DNA from: Flavobacterium weaverense
GTDB taxonomy: Bacteria > Bacteroidota > Bacteroidia > Flavobacteriales > Flavobacteriaceae
Direction of reading: 5' to 3'
NCBI RefSeq assembly: GCF_003688495.1
Contig: NZ_REFH01000011.1
Coordinates: 124,001-188,000 of the forward strand
Length of the DNA: 64,000 nt
Shown: in pieces, positions 8,377-16,562 of the stretch
How positions within the stretch are numbered: position 1 is the stretch's first letter
How the letters are laid out: every line of letters begins with the position of its first letter
Notes under the pieces: model-generated
Told to the model about the DNA's origin: nothing
The model's database searches: none
Seen by the model: the letters and a program-made list of their open reading frames with translations, nothing else
Made by a program: the position numbers and the translations under genes

Positions 8377-10977
8377 ATGAAAGTCTCAATTTTCAAAATT
8401 CTCTTTCCTCTACTCTTTGCAACGATATTGAGTTATAGCCAGTCTCAAAAACGTGCTGTAAAAGTAGAGGACTACCATAAATGGAGTTCACTGCAAAACG
8501 CCGAAATTTCGCCAAACGGCAATTGGTTAAGTTATAATTTAAACTACGATTACGGTGCTGACACTCTTTTTGTACAGCATTGTAAATCTGGTAAAAAAAT
8601 AGCTTTCCCATCAGGCAGTGCACCCGTTTTTAGTGCGGACAGTAAGTGGTTTGCATCCATGGATACGCAAAAAAGATTGTCCTTATTAGATTTAGAGTCT
8701 GGAAGCCTGAAAACCTACGCTAATACAAGAAGCCATGAATTTTATTCATCAGGGAATTACTGGCTAGTTCTTCGTGAAAATGGGAATTCAGCGGATCTTC
8801 TCATTTATCAGTACGATACGAATACAGAACAATCTTTTACGGATGTCCGCGATTTTACTATTGCGAATGACGGAACTATAGCGGTTTTAAGGTCTCAAGA
8901 GGTAGCTATTATTGATCCTGCACTAAATTTTTCGCTAAAAACAGTAACGAAAGAAGCTAGCAATGGCTATAAAAAATTGTACTGGAGTAGCAACAGCAAA
9001 ATTTTATCTTTTTTTCAAGAATTACCAGATGATAGAATAAAACCTCCGGATCACAAAGTATATTGGTATAACAGAGCTGACGATAAAATCAAAGTGCTTC
9101 AATCATCTGACGTAGATTCCTTAAACTCGCAGCGCATAACGTTAAGACGAGGAGTTCCTGCTCTAACATTTTCAGAAGACGGGAAAACCATCTTTATTTC
9201 AACCACCGGAGGCGAGCAGGAGTCTAAACAGCAACCATATGAAATATGGAATTCTCAATCGCCCTTTGAATACACACTAAACAAATACTTGGGCAATAAG
9301 AAAAAGATTCCAAAACTCTGGATGTGGACACCTAAGTCGGGAAAACTAATGAGTGTAGGAACAAAAGAGTACCCCAACATTTTATTTACAGCCAACCGAA
9401 AATCAGCTCTCGTATTTAATTCATTGAAATACGAACCTCAATACGAGCATTATTCTCCGGCAGATTTTTACATAAGAGATTTATTCACTGGTAATACTCA
9501 CTTGTTCCTAGAAAAATATTCCACAGCCCCAGGAATGATGGGAGGTTCTCCTAAAGGAAGCTACATTCATTACTTTAAGGATGAAAACTGGTGGGTGTAC
9601 GATATATCAAAGAACATTCACCGCAATATAACCAAAGGGTTAGGACTACAGTTAATAGACTCTAGTGATCAGTATCCTGGTGTAAAGTTGCCATACGATA
9701 GCCCTGGCTGGTCTCACGATGAGAAATCATTAATTATATACGATTCAACTGATGTTTGGTTATTTTCCCCAGATGGAAAAAAGAATGAAAGATTAACCAA
9801 TGGAAAAAATGATAAGGTGAGGTATCGGATCGACACTACAATTTATAGCGAAAGCCCAACACGAAATAAGGAAGATCTTCCTTCACAAGGCTTTGAGCTA
9901 TCTAAAGGTTTAGTATTAGAAGCCTTGGCTGAGAATATGGAAAGTGGCTATTTTAAATGGTTTCCTAAGCTTGAATTAAAACAATTAGTTTATCGCAAAA
10001 GTGGAAATAGTAGATTGCGCAAAGCAGCCAACAGTGAAAGCTATATTTTTATAGAACAGTCCGCAACAATCCCACCAAGATTGATGATAAAAAGCCCTGA
10101 AATGGCACAATCTAAAGTATTGTTTCAATCCAATGAGCACACCAAAAACTACCAGTGGGGAACTGCCGAAATAGTCAAATATCAAAATAAAAATGGAGAG
10201 AATCTAAAGGGAATTTTATATAAACCGGCAGACTATATCGTAGGTAAAAAATATCCATTAATAGTGCTGGTCTACGAAAAGGTATCGTATAAATTTCACG
10301 ACTATTATCCGCCCACAGAATATAGTGCAATGGGGTTTACTCCTTCCAATTATTTTCTTGATGGATACATGGTATTACTCCCCGATATTAGTTTTAAAAT
10401 AGGATCACCAGGCCTATCATCTGCCGATTGCATTGAATCTGCTGTTAATGAGATAAAAAAACAAAATAGTGTACTTGAAGATAGTATAGGTATTATTGGT
10501 CACTCCTATGGAGGTTATGAAGTTGCTTTTGCAATTTCACAGAGTAATACATTTGCTGCAGCTGTTGCAGGATCTGGGATTATGAATCTTATTGCAGGCT
10601 ATTTTGCATACGATTCTGTTGCTTCTCGATCCAATGCTTGGCGATATGAGTCGCACCAAGGCCGCATGGGCTATACCCCTTTTGACAATTGGGAATCCTA
10701 TGAAGAAAACTCTCCTCTGAATCATGCCAATAGAATAACTACACCTTTATTTACTTGGGCGGGGCGTAAAGATTTTAATGTGCTCTGGAAGCAAAGTGCG
10801 GAGCTTCATATGGCGTTGCGAAGATTAGGAAAAAAGAACATTTTTCTAGTATATGACAATGAATCGCATATTATCCACACCTCCGATCTCCAGAAGGATT
10901 TAACTAAAAAGACTAAGAATTGGTTCGATTACTATTTAAAAGGAAAGAAGTCTGCACTTACCAATGGGATGCCTTAA
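8377..10977 (+). CDS. S9 family peptidase (prolyl oligopeptidase-like), secreted
   Basis: Serine peptidase that cleaves short peptides in the periplasm or at the surface. A signal peptide of about 20 residues ends near S-Y-S-Q-S. Residues about 30-620 form a beta-propeller with repeated strands of the type W-S-H-D-E-K-S-L-I-I-Y. The C-terminal alpha/beta hydrolase has the nucleophile motif G-H-S-Y-G-G with Ser710, Asp799 (A-G-R-K-D-F-N) and His831 (N-E-S-H-I-I-H), so the catalytic triad is intact. The length of 866 aa matches long Bacteroidota S9 members. Its start lies 1 base after the SusD stop codon, which implies translational coupling. Together with SusCD it suggests uptake and trimming of peptides. 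Confidence 0.93.
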   Translation: MKVSIFKILFPLLFATILSYSQSQKRAVKVEDYHKWSSLQNAEISPNGNWLSYNLNYDYGADTLFVQHCKSGKKIAFPSGSAPVFSADSKWFASMDTQKRLSLLDLESGSLKTYANTRSHEFYSSGNYWLVLRENGNSADLLIYQYDTNTEQSFTDVRDFTIANDGTIAVLRSQEVAIIDPALNFSLKTVTKEASNGYKKLYWSSNSKILSFFQELPDDRIKPPDHKVYWYNRADDKIKVLQSSDVDSLNSQRITLRRGVPALTFSEDGKTIFISTTGGEQESKQQPYEIWNSQSPFEYTLNKYLGNKKKIPKLWMWTPKSGKLMSVGTKEYPNILFTANRKSALVFNSLKYEPQYEHYSPADFYIRDLFTGNTHLFLEKYSTAPGMMGGSPKGSYIHYFKDENWWVYDISKNIHRNITKGLGLQLIDSSDQYPGVKLPYDSPGWSHDEKSLIIYDSTDVWLFSPDGKKNERLTNGKNDKVRYRIDTTIYSESPTRNKEDLPSQGFELSKGLVLEALAENMESGYFKWFPKLELKQLVYRKSGNSRLRKAANSESYIFIEQSATIPPRLMIKSPEMAQSKVLFQSNEHTKNYQWGTAEIVKYQNKNGENLKGILYKPADYIVGKKYPLIVLVYEKVSYKFHDYYPPTEYSAMGFTPSNYFLDGYMVLLPDISFKIGSPGLSSADCIESAVNEIKKQNSVLEDSIGIIGHSYGGYEVAFAISQSNTFAAAVAGSGIMNLIAGYFAYDSVASRSNAWRYESHQGRMGYTPFDNWESYEENSPLNHANRITTPLFTWAGRKDFNVLWKQSAELHMALRRLGKKNIFLVYDNESHIIHTSDLQKDLTKKTKNWFDYYLKGKKSALTNGMP

Positions 10978-10987
10978 TTAAAATGAA

Positions 10988-11022
10988 CAATGCCGGAAAT
11001 CAACTTAGTGATTCCGGCATTG
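10988..11022. terminator. Bidirectional terminator
   Basis: CAATGCCGGAA (10988-10998) pairs perfectly with TTCCGGCATTG (11012-11022), and ATC/GAT can extend the stem inward. It lies between the convergent S9 peptidase and small four-cysteine protein genes. Downstream are T-rich bases on one side and, read leftward, A/T-rich bases on the other, so it can serve both operons. Confidence 0.8.
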
Positions 11023-11048
11023 TCATTTAAAAACTGCTAGCACAGCTT

Positions 11049-11315
11049 CTATTTTCTGTACAACTCAATGTTACAGTCGGTTTGATTGGCATTCATATCA
11101 AACAATTGCTTTCCATCAATAAGATTGGTACACACAGGCGTTCCGCTTACAGTGGTACATTTGGTAGTTGTAGTCTCACAATTATTGCTTGGATCTGAAC
11201 CCCAAACATCCACAAGAGTCGCTCTCTGTGGCGTAGGACTGAAAGCAAAGGCGGCAAACACCGAAAATGCAACAGCCGAAAAAGAAAGAACTGGTTTTAA
11301 AATTGTCTTTTTCAT
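11049..11315 (-). CDS. Small exported four-cysteine protein, DUF6520-like
   Basis: An 88-residue protein with a clear signal peptide (M-K-K-T-I-L, then an Ala/Phe/Val-rich core, likely cleaved near A-F-A-F-S). The mature part holds four cysteines (N-N-C, T-K-C, P-V-C, D-C) and ends D-C-N-I-E-L-Y-R-K. The size, cysteine pattern and C-terminal Tyr-Arg match small Bacteroidota proteins annotated DUF6520; this is recognition by pattern, not by search. It is the downstream gene of a pair with the MauE-like protein, whose relatives act in disulfide formation, so its cysteines may be oxidised with that partner's help. Its function is unknown. Convergence with the SusCD-peptidase operon hints at a shared peptide theme. 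Confidence 0.75.
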   Translation of the reverse strand: MKKTILKPVLSFSAVAFSVFAAFAFSPTPQRATLVDVWGSDPSNNCETTTTKCTTVSGTPVCTNLIDGKQLFDMNANQTDCNIELYRK

Positions 11316-11372
11316 AATAATATATTTAAAGATTATTGATCTACTCTTTTACAGGTTTTCGATCTTCCCCTG

Positions 11373-11386
11373 ATACTGCGCAGTAT
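11373..11386. repeat. 14-bp perfect palindrome
   Basis: ATACTGCGCAGTAT lies in the 101-base gap between the MauE-like gene and the small cysteine protein gene. It could be an operator or a weak hairpin setting the ratio of the two products. It contains GC at its centre in an otherwise AT-rich gap. Confidence 0.4.
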
Positions 11387-11416
11387 ATTTTAAACAACTA
11401 TTGAACCGCCACTGCA

Positions 11417-12931
11417 TTAATTGCTCCACGGAATATAATAAGTTGTATTTAGCTTTTCGACTTTCAAATGTTTTCCAAAAAGTGATATAATCAAATCATT
11501 GATTACAATGAATTCTGTCATCTTTTGGTCGTCTTTGTTATAAATATAGAAACTGAAAATATATTTGTTTTTACTAAGATCATAAACATCAATGATTGAT
11601 GCTTTCTGCCATAATTCTTTGGGCTCAAATTTTCCAATCAATGCCGCATCCACAAATAAATAATGACCGTATGTCGCCGTATTTTTATTGACTTGTAAAG
11701 GCGGTTGCGCAAGGGTAGTAATTCCTTTAGATTCGATTGTAGCAATTTTCACTTGAGCTTGTGAAATCGTATCAATGGTATTACCCACACTATAAGAAGT
11801 TAAAGAGGGATGGATTTTTAAGAAAGTATTCCGATAATAATAAGTGTACAGCAAGGTGTCGAGCTGCCTATTATAAAGAAGCATCCCATCAGTATCAAAA
11901 AAACCATCAATCTGTTTTTGTAACAGATTATCATTCAGTTTTAGTTTATTCTTATTAGCCAAATTTATTGTTCCAATTACTCGCTCTTTGCTATTAATAC
12001 CGATTGCCCTTATTGCAGCTTTTTCAATTGAGATTGGCTCAAAAATGGAAAAATAAGTGTTCTTATAAAGTCTTAACTCTGCTTTCCAAGTTTTCATACT
12101 TCCGCTATAAATACAGGGAACTGTTCCATCAGTAAAATAGAAATTTGGCGGTACTACTTTTAATTTTGGTGTAATAAAGGGAAACTCATTTTGTGGAAGG
12201 TTAATCCTTATTTCACGACTTGATTGAAGAGCAGTATCAATTATTGTAACTAGTAGTGGGGCCGAGCGATTTCCTAGATAAATAAACTCTTGATCATATC
12301 CAGCAATATAATAGGTATCAAATGGAAGTTCCATACTATTTTGTAAGACTGTAGGGTGTTTAGGAAAACGTCTGACAAAATTATTACGGTTATGAATGAT
12401 TTCTTCTGACAGCATAAACAACAGCACTATGATGCCAATACTAAAAAGTAGTAATACCGAAAAAATAGTGGCAAGAGTAGCGGGCTTTAAAATTCGGCGT
12501 TCCTTAGAAACTCCACCAGCCAGCAACAAGATGCCCACTGCCGCCAACAGTACAAAAACAATATTAAATATAAGATGCTCCATCCAACCCATCTTCTCTA
12601 AAATACCACCACAGGAACAGGGAACAAATGAACTAAAATTTAAAATAATAATGATATAGGTCGTAAACATAACCATCAAGCTAAAAGCAGCAAAAAGACC
12701 CACAAGACGAAATCTTCGAACAAGTAAAAGTAAGGCTATGATTAGTTCCACAATTGGAACTCCCCAAGACACCCATCCTGCAAAAGCACTCAACAATGGC
12801 GATTGCCCCAGCTGCACCTGCAAGTTCTCAAAATCCAATAATTTACTCACTGCAGCATACACAAATAGCAGTAAGTACAACAGACAAATTATCTCAATGG
12901 TTCCATTCTTTATTGGTGCGCTTAATTTCAT
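11417..12931 (-). CDS. MauE/DoxX-like membrane protein with a large C-terminal extension
   Basis: Residues 1-150 form a four-helix membrane domain of the MauE/DoxX type: L-D-F-E-N-L between helices 1 and 2, W-G-V-P-I-V-E-L-I-I-A-L-L-L-L at helix 2, and the redox pair C-S-C in F-V-P-C-S-C-G-G-I-L at about 110. A fifth hydrophobic helix at about 155-180 (T-L-A-T-I-F-S-V-L-L-L-F) precedes some 320 residues that look extracytoplasmic and beta-rich. MauE is required for correct disulfide formation in methylamine dehydrogenase. The role here is probably oxidative folding of a secreted partner, most simply the four-cysteine protein encoded next. The extension is not recognised. At 504 aa it is much longer than plain MauE proteins (about 190 aa). 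Confidence 0.75.
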   Translation of the reverse strand: MKLSAPIKNGTIEIICLLYLLLFVYAAVSKLLDFENLQVQLGQSPLLSAFAGWVSWGVPIVELIIALLLLVRRFRLVGLFAAFSLMVMFTTYIIIILNFSSFVPCSCGGILEKMGWMEHLIFNIVFVLLAAVGILLLAGGVSKERRILKPATLATIFSVLLLFSIGIIVLLFMLSEEIIHNRNNFVRRFPKHPTVLQNSMELPFDTYYIAGYDQEFIYLGNRSAPLLVTIIDTALQSSREIRINLPQNEFPFITPKLKVVPPNFYFTDGTVPCIYSGSMKTWKAELRLYKNTYFSIFEPISIEKAAIRAIGINSKERVIGTINLANKNKLKLNDNLLQKQIDGFFDTDGMLLYNRQLDTLLYTYYYRNTFLKIHPSLTSYSVGNTIDTISQAQVKIATIESKGITTLAQPPLQVNKNTATYGHYLFVDAALIGKFEPKELWQKASIIDVYDLSKNKYIFSFYIYNKDDQKMTEFIVINDLIISLFGKHLKVEKLNTTYYIPWSN

Positions 12932-13249
12932 TGCTGTTCTTTTTTGGGTTAAACCGAATGAAGTTTAAATGTTCACCACTTTCAAGTTCCTCTGGATAAA
13001 TATTTTAAAGTTTCAAAGTCTTGACGCTTATTTAAAACAATCATTATTAAATACTTACCAAAATTACATTCCTTTTTTTGGAAACATGCTTTGAAAATCA
13101 AGCCAAAATATTTGAAAATCAAGCCAATTTTAGTAAAAGAACAAAAAGAGCTATTATTGTTAGAAACGCAGCTGATTAAAACCAACGAATGCCAAATACG
13201 CAGTATCAGCTTATTTGACATTCTATTAGTTTTTATTTAATAATACATT
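12932..13249. other. Intergenic region with a tandem 17-bp repeat
   Basis: About 320 bases lie between the MauE-like gene and a small hypothetical gene. Two identical copies of TTTGAAAATCAAGCCAA (13090-13106 and 13111-13127) are spaced exactly 21 bases apart, two helical turns, as for a protein binding one face of DNA. On the plus strand the stretch after them reads as a short open segment (K-E-Q-K-E-L-L-L-L-E-T-Q) with no start codon, possibly a remnant. It may mark the left boundary of the mobilizable element. Confidence 0.5.
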
Positions 13250-13543
13250 CTACTTCGTGGTACCACTCAACGCAGTTAGCTTTTCACTTAGTTCTATCAG
13301 TCCAGCTTTTAATAAGCACTCCCCTCCTAACGACCGCAACTCTTCCAAATTGTCTTCTGGAACACTGGTCAATAAGTTTGATGCTTTATCATCTACTTTA
13401 GCTAATAATCCACGTTCGATAACATGGTTTAATAACAATACATTTTTACGGGAGATTTTCAAATCAATCTTCACCAGCTCATTCATGCCAGGGATACTAA
13501 GGATCGTATCAAAAACCTGGGCTACCTCATTTGTTGTTAGCAT
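13250..13543 (-). CDS. Small hypothetical protein of the mobilizable element
   Basis: I do not recognise the family. The 97-residue product is largely helical, with no signal or membrane segment. Residues 1-15 (T-T-N-E-V-A-Q-V-F-D-T-I) and 24-45 (V-K-I-D-L-K-I-S-R-K-N-V-L-L-L-N-H) have the regular hydrophobic spacing of a real protein, and the middle is rich in Glu and Leu. It is divergent from the toprim primase gene, with 146 bases between their start codons, so it probably belongs to the same mobile module and may regulate it. The opposite-strand frame over the same bases has poor composition and was not accepted. Confidence 0.6.
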   Translation of the reverse strand: MLTTNEVAQVFDTILSIPGMNELVKIDLKISRKNVLLLNHVIERGLLAKVDDKASNLLTSVPEDNLEELRSLGGECLLKAGLIELSEKLTALSGTTK

Positions 13544-13627
13544 AATCTTCTCGTTTTAAATTAATAATTCAGTACTCCAAAAATAAGAAGCTTACTTCAA
13601 TTTATCCCAGTCAAAATATGATGAGGA

Positions 13628-13658
13628 TTGGTCAAGGGATTTAGCTTTTTTACTTTAG
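13628..13658 (+). promoter_or_regulatory. Probable promoter of the primase-mobilization genes
   Basis: TTG at 13628-13630 and TACTTTAG at 13651-13658 are separated by 20 bases, one mismatch from the TTTG-N-TAnnTTTG consensus. It lies 31 bases before the primase start and in the right direction. Confidence 0.35.
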
Positions 13659-13689
13659 TAAGCGGAATCTGAATTATGAACCTGATAAA

Positions 13690-14601
13690 ATGTATGTTAT
13701 GAATTTCAGCAACAATAGCTTTTCAATAGAGCAAGCCAAAACAATAGATCTAGTTAATTACTTAAAGTCCTTGGGTTTTGAACCTGAAAAAATTAGGTAC
13801 AATGACTACTCGTACCTTTCGCCATTTAGAGATGAAAAAGAAGCTTCTTTTAAAATCAATCGCAGATTAAATCGTTGGTATGACCACGGCCTTGGCAAAG
13901 GTGGAAACTTGATTGATTTTGGTATCGAATATTACAAGTGTAGCATTCCTGAATTACTGCGCAACCTAAGTGGAAATCTTTCTCTTCAACAGCCACTAAT
14001 TTCCTCTTTAGAAAATAGTGGCCAGCAAGAACCTAAAATTAAGATTGTGGAAGTAAATACACTGACTTCATATTCGCTATTACGCTATCTCGAACAGCGT
14101 ACTATACCAGTTGAAATTGCACAACAGTTTTGCAAGGAAGTTCACTATAGTTTAAATGATAATACCTACTATGGAATTGGTTTTAAAAATGATTTGGGAG
14201 GCTATGAAATTCGCAATCCCTATTTCAAAACAACAGCTTCACCAAAAGGAATAACCACCTTCGAAAACGGCAGTAATGAGGTAGTCGTTTTTGAAGGCTT
14301 TTTTGACTATTTATCCTTTAAAGCGATGACCAAAAACCTTCCTAAAAATAGTCAGGATTTTGTCATTCTTAACTCTGTTTCTTTTTTCGAAAGAGCACGT
14401 CCTTTTATGGAAAACCATGAATCCATTCGGCTATATTTTGACCGGGACGAAACAGGTCAATCCTATACCAAGCGTGCACTTTCTCTGAGTACTAAATACA
14501 AAGATGAAAGTACCCTTTATCGAAATTATAAAGACCTCAACGATTGGTCAGTGAATTTTGGAAAGTCAAAAAAGAATAATTTGAGGCATAAAAACAGTTA
14601 G
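13690..14601 (+). CDS. Toprim-domain DNA primase-like protein of a mobilizable element
   Basis: Makes or processes primers for replication of transferred single-stranded DNA. The N-terminal half (13-90) is a CHC2-like primase zinc-finger region without its cysteines: L-V-N-Y-L-K-S-L-G-F, then Y-L-S-P-F-R-D-E-K-E-A-S-F and W-Y-D-H-G-L-G-K-G-G-N-L-I-D-F. The toprim fold follows with catalytic Glu202 (V-V-V-F-E-G-F-F-D) and the metal-binding D251-R-D253 (L-Y-F-D-R-D-E-T-G). The 303-aa length is typical of primases next to mobA/mobB genes in Bacteroidota elements. Met codons at 13690 and 13699 are both possible starts. It heads a rightward run with the oriT-like region, relaxosome protein, relaxase and coupling protein. 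Confidence 0.88.
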   Translation: MYVMNFSNNSFSIEQAKTIDLVNYLKSLGFEPEKIRYNDYSYLSPFRDEKEASFKINRRLNRWYDHGLGKGGNLIDFGIEYYKCSIPELLRNLSGNLSLQQPLISSLENSGQQEPKIKIVEVNTLTSYSLLRYLEQRTIPVEIAQQFCKEVHYSLNDNTYYGIGFKNDLGGYEIRNPYFKTTASPKGITTFENGSNEVVVFEGFFDYLSFKAMTKNLPKNSQDFVILNSVSFFERARPFMENHESIRLYFDRDETGQSYTKRALSLSTKYKDESTLYRNYKDLNDWSVNFGKSKKNNLRHKNS

Positions 14602-14878
14602 CTACTATCCCACTTCTCATAAGGAATTAGTACTACCGCATGCAATCCCCTAAAAACAACTTTAATGATCGAAGGCCATTACAAGTAGCTAAAAGATTGC
14701 CACGTTCCTGCAATCGGCCAGATGTCCGGTTGTTAAACAACCGAGTCTGGCTGCCTATCACTCGGGACTCGTGGGCATTGAAACTGAAAATCAAAAATAG
14801 GCCTAAACACACTAAAATGAAGTATTGCAGTTCCGCAAGGACAAGTTAAAAATATTGAATTAATGAGTAAAATTAGAG
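14602..14878 (+). other. Candidate origin of transfer (oriT)
   Basis: This 277-base gap separates the primase gene from the relaxosome gene, the usual site of oriT. It holds a long imperfect hairpin: GCCAGA (14717-14722), CGGTTGTT (14727-14734), a one-base centre, AACAACCG (14736-14743) and TCTGGC (14746-14751). The perfect 8-bp inner repeat and the flanking complementary arms are the sort of structure relaxases recognise. The nick site cannot be placed by eye. Short frames in this gap have unnatural composition and were rejected. Confidence 0.55.
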
Positions 14879-15271
14879 ATGATGAAAAAAGGAAATTCAA
14901 ACCGAACACGCATAATTGGGCTGCGTTTAACAGCTGCCGAGTATGCAAAAATAGAGCGAAAATGGAAAGCCAGTACCTGTAGAAAGTTAAGTGATTATGT
15001 ACGCAGAAGTCTTTTTAATAAGCCTATTGTAACTACCTACAGAGACGCTTCGTTGGATGAATTTATGTTGCAAATGATTCAGCTTCGTAACGAGCTAAAT
15101 GCAATAGGTAATAACTTTAATCAGGCTGTAAAAAAGCTTCATATTCTACAGCAGATTCCTGAGTTTAAAAGTTGGTTGATTCGCTATGAACTGGAAAGTA
15201 AAATTCTTTTTAATAAGATTGATGAAGTTAAAAAATCCATCCAAAAATTTGCAGAAATATGGTTACGGTAA
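14879..15271 (+). CDS. Relaxosome accessory protein, MobC type
   Basis: Binds the origin of transfer and helps the relaxase to nick. The N-terminus (R-T-R-I-I-G-L-R-L-T-A-A-E-Y-A-K-I) has the beta strand and helix of a ribbon-helix-helix DNA-binding fold, followed by S-D-Y-V-R-R-S-L-F. The family's conserved helix follows, L-R-N-E-L-N-A-I-G-N-N-F-N-Q-A-V at about 74-89. The rest is coiled and basic. The 130-aa length is usual. Two adjacent Met codons at 14879 and 14882 leave the exact start open. Its end overlaps the relaxase start by 13 bases, so the pair is translationally coupled. Confidence 0.88.
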   Translation: MMKKGNSNRTRIIGLRLTAAEYAKIERKWKASTCRKLSDYVRRSLFNKPIVTTYRDASLDEFMLQMIQLRNELNAIGNNFNQAVKKLHILQQIPEFKSWLIRYELESKILFNKIDEVKKSIQKFAEIWLR

Positions 15272-16551
15272 TCAAAACAGGTCACTCTATTCATCGTATT
15301 CTGAACTACAATGAAAACAAAGTCAAAGAAGGAGTTGCGGTATTTATGGGAGCAGGAAATTACCCAATTGATGATGCTAATTTGGCAATAGATATGAAAC
15401 TGAATCGGATGTTAAAACAAACTGCCTTAAACGAAAATGTGACACGAAATAGCGTACATATTTCTTTAAATTTTGACCCTTCAGAAACATCTTTATCTAA
15501 AGAAAAACTAATGGCTATTGCGCATACTTATATGGAGAAAATTGGCTTTGGCCAACAACCTTATTTGATCTATCAGCATCATGATGCGGGACATCCTCAC
15601 CTTCACATCGTCTCCATAAAAGTGAGGGAAGATGGAAGCAGAATTGATACCCAAAACATTGGTCAAAACCAGTCTGAAATAGCCAGAAAAGAAATAGAAA
15701 TTTCCTTTGGTTTAGTTCCCGCTGAACGTCATAAAAGAAAACAAGATTATGAACTCAAACCAGTGGCAGCTATTAAAGTGTTATACGGTCGTACTCCCAC
15801 TAAAAGAGCTATTACTAATGTGCTCGTTGTAGTGTTAAACCAATATAAATACACGAGCCTTCCAGAACTTAATGCAGTCTTGCAACAATACAATATACTG
15901 GCTGATCGAGGCAGCGAAAATTCTAGGGTGTTTGTCAACAAGGGATTACTATATCGGATTCTAGATCAAAATGGAAATAAGGTTGGAGTTCCCATCAAAG
16001 CGAGTGACTTTTATAGTAAGCCAACGCTTAAATTTCTAGAAGAGAAATTCATTCAGAACGAACAGCGGCGAAAGCCTCATAAACTAAGGGTGAAAAACAC
16101 GGTAGATCTTCTATTACTGGGGAATAAACCGGTAAGGCTTCCAGAACTATTAGAAAGATTGGAAAAAGAAGGTATCAAGGCTGTCCTTCGTCAGAATGCA
16201 GATGGTTTAGTATTTGGGATAACCTATGTTGACCATAGAACTAAGTGTGTTTTTAATGGTAGCGCTTTAGGAAAACAATACAGTGCTAAAGCAATTCAAG
16301 AGCGTTGCGAATCAGAATCTGCTGGTCTAAACAAAACAACTCTTAATACTAAAAATTCTGGGGAGGGTCAGCGTCAATGGGATTCTCAAGATTCTATTTT
16401 AAAAGAGACTTCGACGGTACTCCCAATTAGCGATTTAGGAAAAGTATTCGATCACTTACTACAGCCAGAACAAGCATCGGATTATTTACCGAAGCAGTTA
16501 AAAGGAAAGCGAAAAAAGAAGAAAAGAAAAGGACAATCTGACAATCAATAA
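15259..16551 (+). CDS. Relaxase / mobilization nuclease, MOBP-like
   Basis: Nicks one strand at oriT and stays covalently joined to the 5' end during transfer. Tyr17 in I-L-N-Y-N-E-N-K-V is the likely nucleophile (motif I). The metal-binding histidine cluster is H108-D-A-G-H112-P-H114-L-H116 (motif III), and between them lies the conserved N-S-V-H-I-S-L-N-F segment. The catalytic domain spans about 1-260. The C-terminal third is basic and ends K-R-K-K-K-K-R-K-G. At 430 aa it is of normal length and appears intact. It overlaps the MobC-type gene by 13 bases and is followed 11 bases later by the coupling protein. All motifs needed for activity are present, although the neighbouring integrase is broken. 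Confidence 0.93.
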   Translation: MVTVIKTGHSIHRILNYNENKVKEGVAVFMGAGNYPIDDANLAIDMKLNRMLKQTALNENVTRNSVHISLNFDPSETSLSKEKLMAIAHTYMEKIGFGQQPYLIYQHHDAGHPHLHIVSIKVREDGSRIDTQNIGQNQSEIARKEIEISFGLVPAERHKRKQDYELKPVAAIKVLYGRTPTKRAITNVLVVVLNQYKYTSLPELNAVLQQYNILADRGSENSRVFVNKGLLYRILDQNGNKVGVPIKASDFYSKPTLKFLEEKFIQNEQRRKPHKLRVKNTVDLLLLGNKPVRLPELLERLEKEGIKAVLRQNADGLVFGITYVDHRTKCVFNGSALGKQYSAKAIQERCESESAGLNKTTLNTKNSGEGQRQWDSQDSILKETSTVLPISDLGKVFDHLLQPEQASDYLPKQLKGKRKKKKRKGQSDNQ

Positions 16552-16562
16552 ACTATTAAGTT

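Noticed and set aside
13090..13127. CRISPR array
   Set aside because: Only two copies and a 4-base gap; no spacers or cas genes.
12982..13221. Leftward 79-codon frame over the direct repeats
   Set aside because: Low-complexity, no start context, and repeats explain its sequence.
13257..13559. Rightward 100-codon frame over the 97-aa gene
   Set aside because: Ser/Pro/Asn-rich composition typical of the antisense of a real gene.
14640..14849. Rightward and leftward short frames in the oriT region
   Set aside because: Composition unlike neighbours, and the region is better explained as oriT.
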